NCBI GenBank assembly: GCA_041402005.1
Contig: JAWKTB010000002.1
Span: forward strand, 434,001 to 498,000
Origin: JAJRXR01 sp041402005
Lineage (GTDB): Bacteria; Planctomycetota; Phycisphaerae; Phycisphaerales; UBA1924
DNA: 64,000 nucleotides
Direction of reading: 5' to 3'
In this document: piece after piece, positions 41,526 through 50,507 of the stretch
How positions within the stretch are numbered: the stretch's first letter is position 1
Layout: each line of letters opens with the position of its first letter
Program-made: the position numbers and the translations under genes
The notes under the pieces: generated by a model
Told to the model about the DNA's origin: nothing
Seen by the model: the letters and a program-made list of their open reading frames with translations, nothing else
The model's database searches: none

Positions 41526-42431
41526 TCAGTCGTCGTCATCGTCGTCGTCCCCGTCATCACCGTCGTCGTCATCGGCGTCCCCATCGTCGTCGTCGGCGCC
41601 GTTCGAGTTGTCGTCGGCCTCGTCGTCGCTCCCGTCGGCTTGCTGCTTGACGAGCACCTGGATGGTCTCGGGCGGGGCGAGGGTCTCGTCGGGGATGGGG
41701 TCGAAGGTGACCGAGTCGATGGTGATGGTGATTGTCTGGGGGCCGATGTGCTGGTCGGTCTTGGTCGCCTGCTTGAGGCCGTCGAAGTCCTTGTAGTCGG
41801 AGAAGACGTAGCGGACGGGCATGTCGCCGAACTGGGTGGGCTCGAGGGTGCTGATGGCGACGCGGAGGCCCGTCTCCTTGGAGAAATAGTGGGTGGACTC
41901 GCGTCCGTTCTTGTCGACGAGGAGGATGGCGTCGACGGGCTGGTCGTCGATCTTGTCCTCGCCGACGTACTTGATGGTGGGGTAGTCCTTCTCGATGCGG
42001 AGCTCGGCGTCGAGGCGCGAGGAGCGGACGAACGCGTCGCGTTGCTCGTCCTCCATGATGAGCGCGCCGACGCCGGGGTCGACCATCCAGGCGGTCTTGC
42101 CGTCGTACCCGGTCATGGAGACGCCGTAACCGGGCAGGTCGACGTTGGTGAGGATCTTGTCGGGCGCCTTGGCGTGCGTGGTGATGGTCCCTTCGAGCCC
42201 GGCGGAGGGAACGATCAGGCGCCCTGTGGTGGTGATGTCGGTGTGCGAGCGGATGGCTTTCTCGCCGCCGATGGCTTCGACGTGACGGGCGAGGATCTCG
42301 AGAGCTCGAGCGTGCGCGTTCTCGACCTGGTCCGCGGGCTGGGCGAGGGCGTTGGCCTGGATCGTGGGCGCGACGAGTACGCCGAGCGCGGCGGCGAGGG
42401 TGAGGGCGAGGCGGGGGGGCATGCGGCGCAT
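41526..42431 (-). CDS. LolA-like secreted protein with poly-Asp tail
   Basis: 301 residues with signal peptide (RLALTLAAALGVLVAPTIQA). The mature part resembles outer-membrane lipoprotein-sorting/LolA-type beta sheets: HVEAIGGEKAIRSHTDITTT, GYDGKTAWMVDPGVGALIM, YFSKETGLRVAIS, VRYVFSDYKDFDGLKQATK. The last ~35 residues are almost all Asp with a few Gly, Ala and Asn, ending in seven Asp in a row, encoded by a GTC/ATC repeat array (complement). AGGAG 7 nt upstream supports ATG 42431. Lies 44 nt downstream of the S41 peptidase on the same strand, probably one operon. The acidic tail may bind Ca or basic surfaces. Confidence 0.8.
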   Translation of the reverse strand: MRRMPPRLALTLAAALGVLVAPTIQANALAQPADQVENAHARALEILARHVEAIGGEKAIRSHTDITTTGRLIVPSAGLEGTITTHAKAPDKILTNVDLPGYGVSMTGYDGKTAWMVDPGVGALIMEDEQRDAFVRSSRLDAELRIEKDYPTIKYVGEDKIDDQPVDAILLVDKNGRESTHYFSKETGLRVAISTLEPTQFGDMPVRYVFSDYKDFDGLKQATKTDQHIGPQTITITIDSVTFDPIPDETLAPPETIQVLVKQQADGSDDEADDNSNGADDDDGDADDDDGDDGDDDDDDD

Positions 42432-42475
42432 GTGGGGTCTCCTGGCTGGCGGCGCCCCTGGGCGCCTCGGTCGGT

Positions 42476-43939
42476 TCATTCTTCGCCGGTCGCGGCCCAG
42501 TGGGCGGCTCGGGCGAGCGGGGCGTCGATCCCGGCGAGCAAGTCCTCTCGCGTGGTCGGGACGGGCACGTCGGGGATGACCCCGGTCTTCTCGAGGCGTT
42601 CGCCCTTGGAGGTATGGAAGTCGGCGATGGCGTGGAGGAGGACGTCGCCGTTGGGCAGGCGGTCCATGGCGGCGGGCAGGGCCATGCCGGCGGTGCGCTC
42701 GCCGAAGACCTCGGCCCGCCCGATGGCCTGAAGGCCGCCGGCGAAGACCTCGCTGGTGGATGCGGAGATGGCGTCGGTGATGATGGCGAGGCGACCGGTG
42801 AAGGGATGGGTGGGCTGTCCCCAGGAGGTGGCGTACTGGGGATAGAGGTTGAACTTGAGCGAGGCGCCCCGCATCTGCATCGTGCCGAGGCTGGCGGTCT
42901 TGTCGACGAGGCGCCCGCCCATGCCCATGGCGAGGGCGCCGATGCCACCGAGGTTGCCGCGGATGTCGATGACGAGCCCGTCGGCGTCGCGGAGCTCGTA
43001 GACGGCGCGCTCGAACTCGCGGGAGGCGGGCATCATGAAGATGTTGAAGCGGATGTAGCCGACGCGGACGTCGGAGGGGATGTCGTACTTCTCGGGGTCG
43101 AGCCAGGACCACTCGAGCCGGGAGTTGAGTGGCGGAAGATTGCCGAACTTGGCCATCTCGCCGGGACGCGGGACGCGCTTGAGCGTGAGGCGGCGTGAGT
43201 TCCCGTCCGCGTCGAGGACGCTGAGTCGTGCGAGCGAGCCGAGCTCGCCCGAGAGCAGTTCGGTCAGGATCTGCCAGGCGACGATCTCGGTCGAGGCGCT
43301 CTTGAGGTCGAGGTGGGCGAAGGAGTCGATGCGTCGGGCGACGTCGCGCTTGCCGATGTAGGTGATGACCCATCCGGGGCGGATGCCGGCTTGATCGGCG
43401 GGCGAGCCGGGCTCGACGCGGGTGATGAGCAGGCGTCCGTCGAGAGGTCGGACGTCGAGGCCGAGCCAGGCGTCGCCCCCGCCGTAGGACTCGTTTTCGA
43501 GGACCTCTTCCTCGGGGTCGGGCGCCTGGGCGCCCTTGGCGGGGGACTCCTCGTGGACGACGGCGTCGGGATGGGGGGCCTCGTCGGGGGCCACGTCAGC
43601 GGCGGCGTCTTCGCCCGGGAGCACGTCGGCGACCTCGGACGGGATCAGCGCGAAGTGGGACTCCCCGAGGCGGGTGAGCATGTCCGAGATGATTGCGCGG
43701 ATCTCGTCCTGCGATCCCGCGTGCTCGGCGAGCGGGGCGAACTCTTCGTGCACCGCGTCCCAGTCCACGCCGTTGTAGGTGGGGTCGAAATGCGTGTCGC
43801 GGATCAGGCGCCACGCGGTCTCGAAGGTGAGGTCATAGGAAGAGGGGGAGGGGTCTGCGGGCTGTGTTCCGGCGGGCGAGAGGGCGGCCAGCGAGGCGAG
43901 GGAGGCAAGAAAGAGGAGGAGGATGCGGGTCTGCTTCAT
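42476..43939 (-). CDS. S41 family peptidase with PDZ domain, secreted
   Basis: 487 residues with signal peptide (ILLLFLASLASLAALSPAGT). N-terminal tail-binding-like helical region (FETAWRLIRDTHFDPTYNGV), an acidic linker, PDZ domain (LGLDVRPLDGRLLITRVEPG, SPADQAGIRPGWVITYIG), then the protease core: YIRFNIFM, GLVIDIRGNLGGIG, nucleophile Ser in DAISASTSEVFAGGLQ and FGERTAGMALP. The Lys of the CtpA-type Ser-Lys dyad is not seen in the last motif, which looks instead like tricorn/S41B relatives. Probably processes or degrades exported proteins. Confidence 0.87.
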   Translation of the reverse strand: MKQTRILLLFLASLASLAALSPAGTQPADPSPSSYDLTFETAWRLIRDTHFDPTYNGVDWDAVHEEFAPLAEHAGSQDEIRAIISDMLTRLGESHFALIPSEVADVLPGEDAAADVAPDEAPHPDAVVHEESPAKGAQAPDPEEEVLENESYGGGDAWLGLDVRPLDGRLLITRVEPGSPADQAGIRPGWVITYIGKRDVARRIDSFAHLDLKSASTEIVAWQILTELLSGELGSLARLSVLDADGNSRRLTLKRVPRPGEMAKFGNLPPLNSRLEWSWLDPEKYDIPSDVRVGYIRFNIFMMPASREFERAVYELRDADGLVIDIRGNLGGIGALAMGMGGRLVDKTASLGTMQMRGASLKFNLYPQYATSWGQPTHPFTGRLAIITDAISASTSEVFAGGLQAIGRAEVFGERTAGMALPAAMDRLPNGDVLLHAIADFHTSKGERLEKTGVIPDVPVPTTREDLLAGIDAPLARAAHWAATGEE

Positions 43940-44620
43940 GATGGGCTCCGACGGCCGAACTCTTGTTGATTGAGGGTACAGCCTGAGGATGCGGGGGTTT
44001 AGCTCGTGTGAAATGTGGCGGGACGCCCCGAGATCCGGAATTTCGGACCTGCCGAGTCACATTCCCGCGCCGGGGCGATGAGTTTGCCCATTTTCTCATT
44101 CCCCCAAGGTACGTCGCGCCGAGAGAGGGCGCGGCAAAGGTGGGGGAGGGTGTGTGTCGCACGCCGCAAGTTCTCGTGGATCAAGTGGTTGTGGAATTCC
44201 CGGCGATCCGTGTCTTGCCGCGGGGGGGGGTTCCCCGGCGCTAACGCATTGCCGGGAAGAGCGTTAGTGCGTTGCACCCAGAGGAATGAAAGCACGGGAT
44301 CGAGGGGCGGGAGCGCGTGAAGATAGGTAGTTCGTGGGGCGGCGTGTCGAGGGTGATGGCGTGGGTGGACGCGCTTGTATGTCCGCGTCCATGACTCGAT
44401 TTGCGCGAATTGGACGCTCGCCTCTTGCCGCGGCGGAAGCGACGCACTATCACTATTCGTACACAGGGAGTGTCACGGAACCGGTCAGGGGAGTGCGGTT
44501 CCAACTGCAGGGGTTCGCTTAATCCGGCAGGTTTCCGTGCGACTAGGTGCGCTCCGCCCCTTCAGGGCGGGGCCGTGATTGGTTTGTTCGAGTGTGGTGA
44601 CTTTGCGAGGAGTAACTGCG
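43940..44620. other. 681-bp non-coding region between divergent genes
   Basis: Lower GC than the flanking genes and without an open frame that has credible codon use or homology. It contains a perfect inverted repeat CTAACGC (44241-44247)/GCGTTAG (44261-44267) with a 13-nt loop, and CCGCCC-CTTCA-GGGCGG near 44554-44570, just before the next gene. Good candidate for regulatory sequence or a small RNA; no known RNA family recognised. Confidence 0.5.
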
Positions 44621-46090
44621 ATGAGAATGAAGAGTGGCTTCTGTTTCTCGGCGGCGATGCTGGTGGCTTCCACCGGCGCGGCGTTTGCCGAGCCGACCGC
44701 CCCGGCTGTCATCAGCTGGGATCACATCACCGTCTTCCCGAACGTCGGCCTTCGTGGCGGCGAGACCCTGGGTGACGGCGTTCACACCGTGTGGGACAAC
44801 GGCCCGTGCGACTGGAACAACGCGCCGGACTCGGCCGCGGGCGTCCAGTCTCAGGTCTGGCCGGGCGTGCCCTCGCCCTTCGAGGCGCGGGTCGCCGACG
44901 ACTTCTTCATTCGCGACTGCGAGTGGTGGAGCATCGAGAAGATCACGGTGATCATGGCGATCTCGGACAACATCACCTCCGCCGAGAACCTGGACATCAA
45001 GCTCCAGATCTGGTCGGATTGCGATGGTCGTCCGGACGCGATCCAGTACGAGTTCCCGATCCAGACGACGGTCGAGGACGACGTGACGACGATCCACGCG
45101 ACGATGCTGGGCGCCGGCACGGGCCTGTTCGAGGACACGAACTTCTGGGAGATCTGCTTCGATCCGGAGATCAACCCGGACGTGTACGGCAAGACCTGCC
45201 CGCTGTTCCTGACGGGCGACACGCGTTACTGGGTTTCGCCGATCGGCGGCTCGAACGGCGTGTACTACTGGACGACCGCGAACGACTACAAGGTCCAAGG
45301 CGTCCAGGCCCAGTTCAAGAGCCCGCACCTGGGCTTCCCGAACTGGATCGATGTCGATGACATCCCCTCGGGCAAGGTCGATTGCCAGGACATGTGCTTC
45401 ACGATCGACGCGAAGGTTTGCTGCCTGCTCCGCGACCAGGGCATCTACGACCTGGCCGGTCTGCCCTCGCTCGACTTCCCGAGCACCTCGCTCTTCAGCT
45501 CTCGCTCGGCTGATCAGTTCCAGATTCCGCCCGGGGCGGATCAGGTCCTGTGCCGCGTCGAGGCCTACGTCGCGACCAACTGCTTCGAGGACCACACGTT
45601 CTTCTTCGAGGTCTGGGACAACCTGTGCGATTGCCCGGTCCCCGGAACGGCCCGCCGCGTCGACATGGACAAGGCGTACCTGACCGGTGAGACCTTCGGC
45701 GGGCTCGACGTCTACTGCTTCGCTTGGAGCTGCCCGGACGTCACCCTGCAGGCCGGCTGCAACTACTGGTTCGCGGTCGCGGGCCAGGGCACCGGCGTTG
45801 CCGGCGAGCGCGCCGTGTTCCTGTTCAAGGCTCAGGAAGACCCCTGCGACATCTACATCCGCGAGGGTAAGTACAAGAACAAGTTCTTCGGGTACGAGGA
45901 CTTCACGCCGGTGAGCCTGGTCGACGGCGGCCCGGGCGAGCCTCGTGAGTTCGCCTTCCGCATGTGGACCCGCGATGTCGAGGACGCCGCGCCCGGCTCC
46001 ACGACCTCCGGCTCCATGAACATCAGCGGCGGCGAGGCCACCAACAAGGGTGGCGCTCCCGTCAGCCGTCCGACGCTTCGTCGTCCGTGA
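44621..46090 (+). CDS. Secreted Cys-containing protein, function unknown
   Basis: 489 residues, signal peptide (MRMKSGFCFSAAMLVASTGA, cut near AFA-EP). The mature protein has about 19 cysteines and Trp/Asp-rich segments (FEARVADDFFIRDCEWWSIE, QIWSDCDGRPDAIQYEFP, HTFFFEVWDNLCDCPVPG, DPCDIYIREGKYKNKFFG), consistent with a beta-sandwich surface protein. No catalytic motif, PEP-CTERM or dockerin-like tail is seen. AGGAG at ~44608 and the signal peptide fix the start. Codon use is slightly less GC-biased than in the neighbours and very uniform, suggesting high expression. A strong terminator follows at 46149. Confidence 0.78.
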   Translation: MRMKSGFCFSAAMLVASTGAAFAEPTAPAVISWDHITVFPNVGLRGGETLGDGVHTVWDNGPCDWNNAPDSAAGVQSQVWPGVPSPFEARVADDFFIRDCEWWSIEKITVIMAISDNITSAENLDIKLQIWSDCDGRPDAIQYEFPIQTTVEDDVTTIHATMLGAGTGLFEDTNFWEICFDPEINPDVYGKTCPLFLTGDTRYWVSPIGGSNGVYYWTTANDYKVQGVQAQFKSPHLGFPNWIDVDDIPSGKVDCQDMCFTIDAKVCCLLRDQGIYDLAGLPSLDFPSTSLFSSRSADQFQIPPGADQVLCRVEAYVATNCFEDHTFFFEVWDNLCDCPVPGTARRVDMDKAYLTGETFGGLDVYCFAWSCPDVTLQAGCNYWFAVAGQGTGVAGERAVFLFKAQEDPCDIYIREGKYKNKFFGYEDFTPVSLVDGGPGEPREFAFRMWTRDVEDAAPGSTTSGSMNISGGEATNKGGAPVSRPTLRRP

Positions 46091-46583
46091 CGTGATCGGC
46101 AAGATCCGCTGACCGCGTGCCGAGCATGCGGGAGGCGACAAGCCAAGGCGGCCCGCTCCCACCCGGGGGCGGGCCGTTTTTTCGTGCGCTGCGAGGAGGG
46201 GCGTGTCTCGGCGGCGGGATGGGCGGTCGTGACGCGGGCGAACCGGGGGAGACTCGGCGCAAGCGCTTCGCCCGAGAAGGTTTGCGTCCGCGCATCAGGC
46301 CCATGGCGACGTGGGGACGCAAAAAACCGCCAGAACTGGTGGTTGCGGGGGCATTCGGGTGGTCTGTTTGGGGCGGTCGTGCGGATTCCGCGGGTTGGCG
46401 GGTTCGTACGGTCCGGGGTTGGGGGGAGTGCCACAGCCCCGAGTAGGACATCGGTTTCTCATCCCGCGCACAGGTGGACAGCGGGTGGGCCGGCATAGAC
46501 GCGACGTTGTCACGGGGTTGACGCCGCGCCTTGCGTATTGCCGGACGCCACTCCTCCTCCCGGGCGGGAATGGAGGGTGAGAT
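46091..46583. other. 493-bp intergenic region
   Basis: Holds the terminator at 46149-46182. The rest (46183-46583) has no convincing gene; short open frames lack ribosome sites or protein-like composition. A good Shine-Dalgarno sequence (GGAGGGTGAG) at its end belongs to the next gene. No promoter with proper spacing recognised. Confidence 0.5.
46149..46182 (+). terminator. Rho-independent terminator after the 44621 gene
   Basis: CGGCCCGCTCCC (46149-46160), short loop, GGGGGCGGGCCG (46165-46176; one T:G wobble), followed by TTTTTT (46177-46182). A strong stem with a clean T-run 58 nt after the stop codon. Confidence 0.85.
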
Positions 46584-47396
46584 ATGCAGGGGTCAAACGC
46601 GACGCGCCTGGCGGCGGCGTGCGCCCTCGTGTTCTGTGGTTCGCTCGCCTCGGCTCGCGAGGACGACCCGTTGCGGATCCTCGGGGATCCGAGCAACAAC
46701 GGGATCCGCGACTTCGCGATGCTGATGTCGGGCTTCGAGCAGAGCGAGGGCTGGAACCTCGGCCTGGCGAACGCCAGCCCCCCCACGGGCTGGAGTGTGC
46801 TCGGCGCGACGCACAGCCCGATCGTCTCGAACCTGAATCCGTGGGTGGGCGCCCAGCATCTCCGGATCGACAAGGAGACGAGCCTGAACGTCGGGCACGA
46901 CATCGGCGTCGTCTCCCCGCACATCACGCTGCCCGACCAGGACGAACTCGAGATTCTCACCCTCAAGATGGGCGTCTACATCGAGCGCAAGGGCGGGGCG
47001 GACTACGACGTCTTCCTGCAGTCCTCGACGGCCCTGGCCGCCCGCGTCAAGTTCGACTTCACGGGGCGCATCTTGGTCGTGGACGACCTTGCATTCAGGG
47101 ACACGGGCGCCGAGTGGACGCCGGGCCAGTGGAAGCAGCTCCGCATCGAGCTCGATTACACGGGTTCCGGCCAGGCGATCGCCCGCTACTACTACGGCGG
47201 AGCGCTGATCTGGACCGACAACAACCGGTTCGACCTCGTTGATGACCCGACGCAGTTCGGCATCGTCAGCGACAACTTCAACATGACCGACTTCGGCGAC
47301 TTCGACGGCGTGATGCTGATGGTGCCTTCGCCGGGCTCGATCGCGACGGCAATGGTCGGCGTCGCGCTCGTCTCCACGCGCCGGCGCCGGCGGTAG
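46584..47396 (+). CDS. PEP-CTERM-type secreted protein
   Basis: 270 residues: signal peptide (RLAAACALVFCGSLASA), a ~215-residue beta-rich domain (FEQSEGWNLGLANAS, LKMGVYIERKGGADYDVFLQ, WKQLRIELDYTG) resembling jelly-roll lectin/laminin-like folds, and a C-terminal sorting signal: VPSPGS, a hydrophobic helix IATAMVGVALVS and five Arg residues. Such tails are recognised by exosortase (no exosortase in this window). Shine-Dalgarno GGAGG lies 9 nt upstream. Followed by a terminator. Confidence 0.82.
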   Translation: MQGSNATRLAAACALVFCGSLASAREDDPLRILGDPSNNGIRDFAMLMSGFEQSEGWNLGLANASPPTGWSVLGATHSPIVSNLNPWVGAQHLRIDKETSLNVGHDIGVVSPHITLPDQDELEILTLKMGVYIERKGGADYDVFLQSSTALAARVKFDFTGRILVVDDLAFRDTGAEWTPGQWKQLRIELDYTGSGQAIARYYYGGALIWTDNNRFDLVDDPTQFGIVSDNFNMTDFGDFDGVMLMVPSPGSIATAMVGVALVSTRRRRR

Positions 47397-47422
47397 CACG
47401 GGCGCATCGCGGTGAACAGCAC

Positions 47423-47451
47423 GGGTCCACCCCACGGGGTGGGCCCTTTTT
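47423..47451 (+). terminator. Rho-independent terminator after the PEP-CTERM gene
   Basis: GGGTCCACCCC paired with GGGGTGGGCCC (one T:G wobble; loop of only a few bases), followed by TTTTT (47447-47451). It ends 22 nt before the -10-like box of the GH57 gene, so transcription is reset between the two. Confidence 0.8.
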
Positions 47452-47472
47452 CTTGGCGCACGCTCGTGTGAG

Positions 47473-47478
47473 TATGCT
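47473..47478 (+). promoter_or_regulatory. -10-like box TATGCT for the GH57 gene
   Basis: TATGCT, 7 nt before ATG 47486, just after a terminator. It repeats the arrangement at 14057 (same hexamer, 6 nt). No -35 consensus. Confidence 0.5.
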
Positions 47479-47485
47479 CGACGGC

Positions 47486-50422
47486 ATGACCAGCAAGGCT
47501 CGGATGATGACGACGGGGCGAGCAGTAGGGTTGGTGTGCGTCGCGGGGCTGTGCGGCGTCGCATGCGCCGGTGATGGCCCGCGGGGCGTCGGGGCGCCGA
47601 TCCAGGTCGGGTTCCTCTGGCACATGCACCAGCCGATCTACTACCCGTACGAACCCCTGAGCTTGTCTGAGCCGTACTTCTCGTTCTCACCGATCGACGT
47701 GCACAACCAGCGGCTGGGGCCCTACACGAGCTGGCCGCGGGACGCGATCAACGCCGGGGTGTCGATGGCGCACCTTGGGGCGCAGGTCAGCTTCTCGGGT
47801 TCGCTCATCGAGAACTTGAACGATCTCGCCTCGGCCGGAACGAATGGGGGGATGTGGTCGAACTGGCAGAGCAACTACAGGGCGGCGCAGTCGAGCCTGA
47901 CCAGCCTGGGCAATCGGCGTCTGGAGATGGTCGCGTTCGGGTACCACCACCCGCTGATGCCCTTGCTGGACGAGCGGGACATCCGGATGCAGATCCGGTT
48001 GCACGAGTACGTGTACGGGCAGGCGTGGCAGACGGGGTACTCGCGGGGCATGTTCCCGCCGGAGACGGCGTTCAGTGAGAACATCATCCCGGCGCTGGCG
48101 GCTGAGGGCGTGGACTGGGTGCTCGTCGACAACATCCACTTCGACCGGGCGTGCCAGGGGTACCCGCACACGGACTCGACGGGGATCCCGGCGCCGAACC
48201 GGGCGGACCAGGTGAACCCGGACCCTGTGGCGGGGGGCGGGGCGTGGGTGCAGCTGAACAACCTGTGGGCGCCCTCGCGGGTGAGTGCGCCTTTCGGGTA
48301 CAGGCCGCACTACGTGCAGCATGTCGATCCCGCGACGGGGCAGATCACGCGGATCGTCGCGGTCCCCGCGGCGCGGTACGAGGGCAACGAGGACGGGCGC
48401 GGCGGGTATGGGGCGTTTCTCTATGACCAGGTCATGGACGCGTACCTCCAGTACAACACCGACCCCGCCCACCCGATGTTCGTGATGCTCCACCACGACG
48501 GGGACAACTACGGCGGCGGCTCGGACGCGTACTACCACCACAACTTCCAGAGCATGGTCGCCTGGGCGTCTGCTGACCCTGATTACGACGTGACGACGGT
48601 CGAGGATTACCTGGATCGGTTCCCGGTCGGCGTGAATGACGTGATCCACGTCGAGCCGGGGTCGTGGGCGGGCGCCGACTCGGGCGATCCCGAGTTCAAG
48701 AAGTGGCTTGGTGGGAACGTCTCGGCGGGGGGCGTGAGCACGGACCTGAACTCGTGGGCGGTGCTGACGGCGGCGAAGAACCGGGTTTTCACGGCCGACG
48801 ACCTGGCGCCATACTCGAGCGTCACGAGCATCATCTCGGGCGGGGGGTCGTCCACGGACCGGGCGTGGCGGTGGCTGCTTGTCGGCGAGGCGTCGGACTA
48901 TTGGTATTGGGACGGGTCGTCCGAGCCGTGGGACTCGAACGTGACGCGGGCGTGCAACCAGGCGGTGGTGCATGCGAACGCGGCGATCGGGGTGATGCTG
49001 GGGGCGGAGACGACGCCGCCGACGGTCTTCCTGCCGCAGCGCGAGCCCTACAACCCAGGCGGGGTCGAGTTCGGCGCGACGCAGCCGTCGGACTTCGAGG
49101 TCTGGACGCTGGCGTACGACGCGTCGGGGCTGAGCGGCGTGACGCTGCGCTGGCGCGTGGACGCCGACGGCGTGAACCCGATCGCGTCGATCCAGAACGA
49201 GACGTACGCGGGCGGGGCGGAGGTGGGGGCGTGGAACTCGGTCGCGATGAGCGCGGCCAGTGTGCCGACGCCGGCGGGCGTGCTCGGGGCGACGTACAAG
49301 GCCCAGCGCTTCGGCGCCATGATCACGGGCCAGCACGATGTTCTCATTGACTATTACGTCGAGGCGGTGGACGCGAAGGGGAACCTGCAGCGATCGCCCA
49401 TCCAGCACGTCTGGGTCGGGACGAGCGACGTCGGGGGCGGGGACACGGTCACGATCGACCCCGACCCGGCGGTCGCGGGACAGAGCGTGACGATCTCGTA
49501 CGACCCGGGCGGCGGCCCATTGAACGGGGCCGGGCAGGTTTACCTGCATTACGGCTTCGACAACTGGGCGACGGTGATCTCGCCCGACCCCGCGATGACG
49601 TGGAACGCCGGGGCGGAGCGGTGGGAGATCGGGGTGGGCGTGGCGACGAGCGCGACGGCGCTCGACATGGTCTTCAACAACGGCTCGGGCACGTGGGACA
49701 ACAACGGGGGCGCCGACTGGCATTTCAGCGTCGACGGCGGCGAGCCGACCGACATGTGGGAGATCGACGGCTCGCTGGACGCGGACTCGACGCTCGTCGC
49801 GAGCCGGGGCGCCTTCTCCCTCTGGGCCGGTCTCAAGGGCTCGATGCTTTACCTGGCGACGAACGCGGCGGGCGGGGGCGCGGACCGGTTCCTGCTGCTT
49901 GCGCAGACGCCCGGCGCGATGGGCCCGGCGATGTGGGCCAAGGCGGGACAGGTTGCGGCGTGGGACGCCTTCGTCGGCAACGAAGAGGCGAACGGATGGT
50001 CCGGGTGGTTCGACGCGTCCGGCGCGGCACAGGTGGCGTCGGGGAGCGTGCTCGAGGCGACGATCGACCTCGTCGGCGAGTTCGGGTCGATGCCCGACAC
50101 GGTCCATATCGCGGCGGCGTCGTACCAGACGCCCGACGGCGGGGCGCTGCTCGCGTCCCAGCAGGTTCCCGCGGGCAACGCCGACGGAAATATCCAGGCG
50201 GGCGAGTACCTCGAGGTCGAGCTGTGCTCGCTGACCGACGCGGGGTGCTGCCCTGCGGACCTTGCCGACCCGCAGGGCACGCTCGATTTCTCGGATGTGG
50301 TCGCGTTCCTTGTGGCGTTCGCGGGCGAGGAGGGGGCGGCGGACTTCGCGCCGCCCTTGGGGGTGTTCGACTTCTCCGACGTGATCGGGTTCCTCGCGGC
50401 GTTCGGCTCGGGGTGCCCCTAG
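47486..50422 (+). CDS. Secreted GH57-type alpha-glucan hydrolase with starch-binding-like and dockerin-like domains
   Basis: 978 residues. Signal peptide (GRAVGLVCVAGLCGVACAG). Residues ~38-450 match GH57: FLWHMHQPIYYPYEP (first motif), LEMVAFGYHHPLMP, FPPETAFSE (probable nucleophile Glu193) and MFVMLHHDGDNYGGG (probable acid Asp). Around 650-755 is a CBM25-like starch-binding module (VYLHYGFDNWATV, FNNGSGTWDNNGGADWHFSV). The C-terminus (~916-978) is the duplicated dockerin-like domain (CCPADLADPQGTLDFSDVVA, then a second DFSDVIGFLAAFGSGCP). Likely acts on starch/glycogen outside the cell, with the tail for surface attachment or complex formation. The TATGCT box fixes ATG 47486. Confidence 0.85.
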   Translation: MTSKARMMTTGRAVGLVCVAGLCGVACAGDGPRGVGAPIQVGFLWHMHQPIYYPYEPLSLSEPYFSFSPIDVHNQRLGPYTSWPRDAINAGVSMAHLGAQVSFSGSLIENLNDLASAGTNGGMWSNWQSNYRAAQSSLTSLGNRRLEMVAFGYHHPLMPLLDERDIRMQIRLHEYVYGQAWQTGYSRGMFPPETAFSENIIPALAAEGVDWVLVDNIHFDRACQGYPHTDSTGIPAPNRADQVNPDPVAGGGAWVQLNNLWAPSRVSAPFGYRPHYVQHVDPATGQITRIVAVPAARYEGNEDGRGGYGAFLYDQVMDAYLQYNTDPAHPMFVMLHHDGDNYGGGSDAYYHHNFQSMVAWASADPDYDVTTVEDYLDRFPVGVNDVIHVEPGSWAGADSGDPEFKKWLGGNVSAGGVSTDLNSWAVLTAAKNRVFTADDLAPYSSVTSIISGGGSSTDRAWRWLLVGEASDYWYWDGSSEPWDSNVTRACNQAVVHANAAIGVMLGAETTPPTVFLPQREPYNPGGVEFGATQPSDFEVWTLAYDASGLSGVTLRWRVDADGVNPIASIQNETYAGGAEVGAWNSVAMSAASVPTPAGVLGATYKAQRFGAMITGQHDVLIDYYVEAVDAKGNLQRSPIQHVWVGTSDVGGGDTVTIDPDPAVAGQSVTISYDPGGGPLNGAGQVYLHYGFDNWATVISPDPAMTWNAGAERWEIGVGVATSATALDMVFNNGSGTWDNNGGADWHFSVDGGEPTDMWEIDGSLDADSTLVASRGAFSLWAGLKGSMLYLATNAAGGGADRFLLLAQTPGAMGPAMWAKAGQVAAWDAFVGNEEANGWSGWFDASGAAQVASGSVLEATIDLVGEFGSMPDTVHIAAASYQTPDGGALLASQQVPAGNADGNIQAGEYLEVELCSLTDAGCCPADLADPQGTLDFSDVVAFLVAFAGEEGAADFAPPLGVFDFSDVIGFLAAFGSGCP

Positions 50423-50448
50423 GTCTACTTGGCGCTTTGAGAAAGAGA

Positions 50449-50479
50449 GAAGGCCCGGGGTGTCATGCCCCGGGCCTTC
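50449..50479. terminator. Bidirectional terminator between convergent genes
   Basis: Perfect 12-bp stem GAAGGCCCGGGG (50449-50460) / CCCCGGGCCTTC (50468-50479) with a 7-nt loop. Pyrimidine/T-rich sequence follows on the minus strand and a short AT-rich stretch on the plus strand. It serves the GH57 gene (stop 50422) and the convergent PEP-CTERM gene (stop 50508). Confidence 0.8.
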
Positions 50480-50507
50480 GCATTTGAACAACGGTTGTCG
50501 CCAGGAA

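Noticed and set aside
44321..44578. Small open frames in the non-coding region
   Set aside because: No ribosome sites, no coherent codon bias and no protein-like motifs.
47687..50491. Long minus-strand open frame opposite the GH57 gene
   Set aside because: Arg/His/Val-rich translation with no domains; it runs antisense through GH57 catalytic motifs and the dockerin-like tail.
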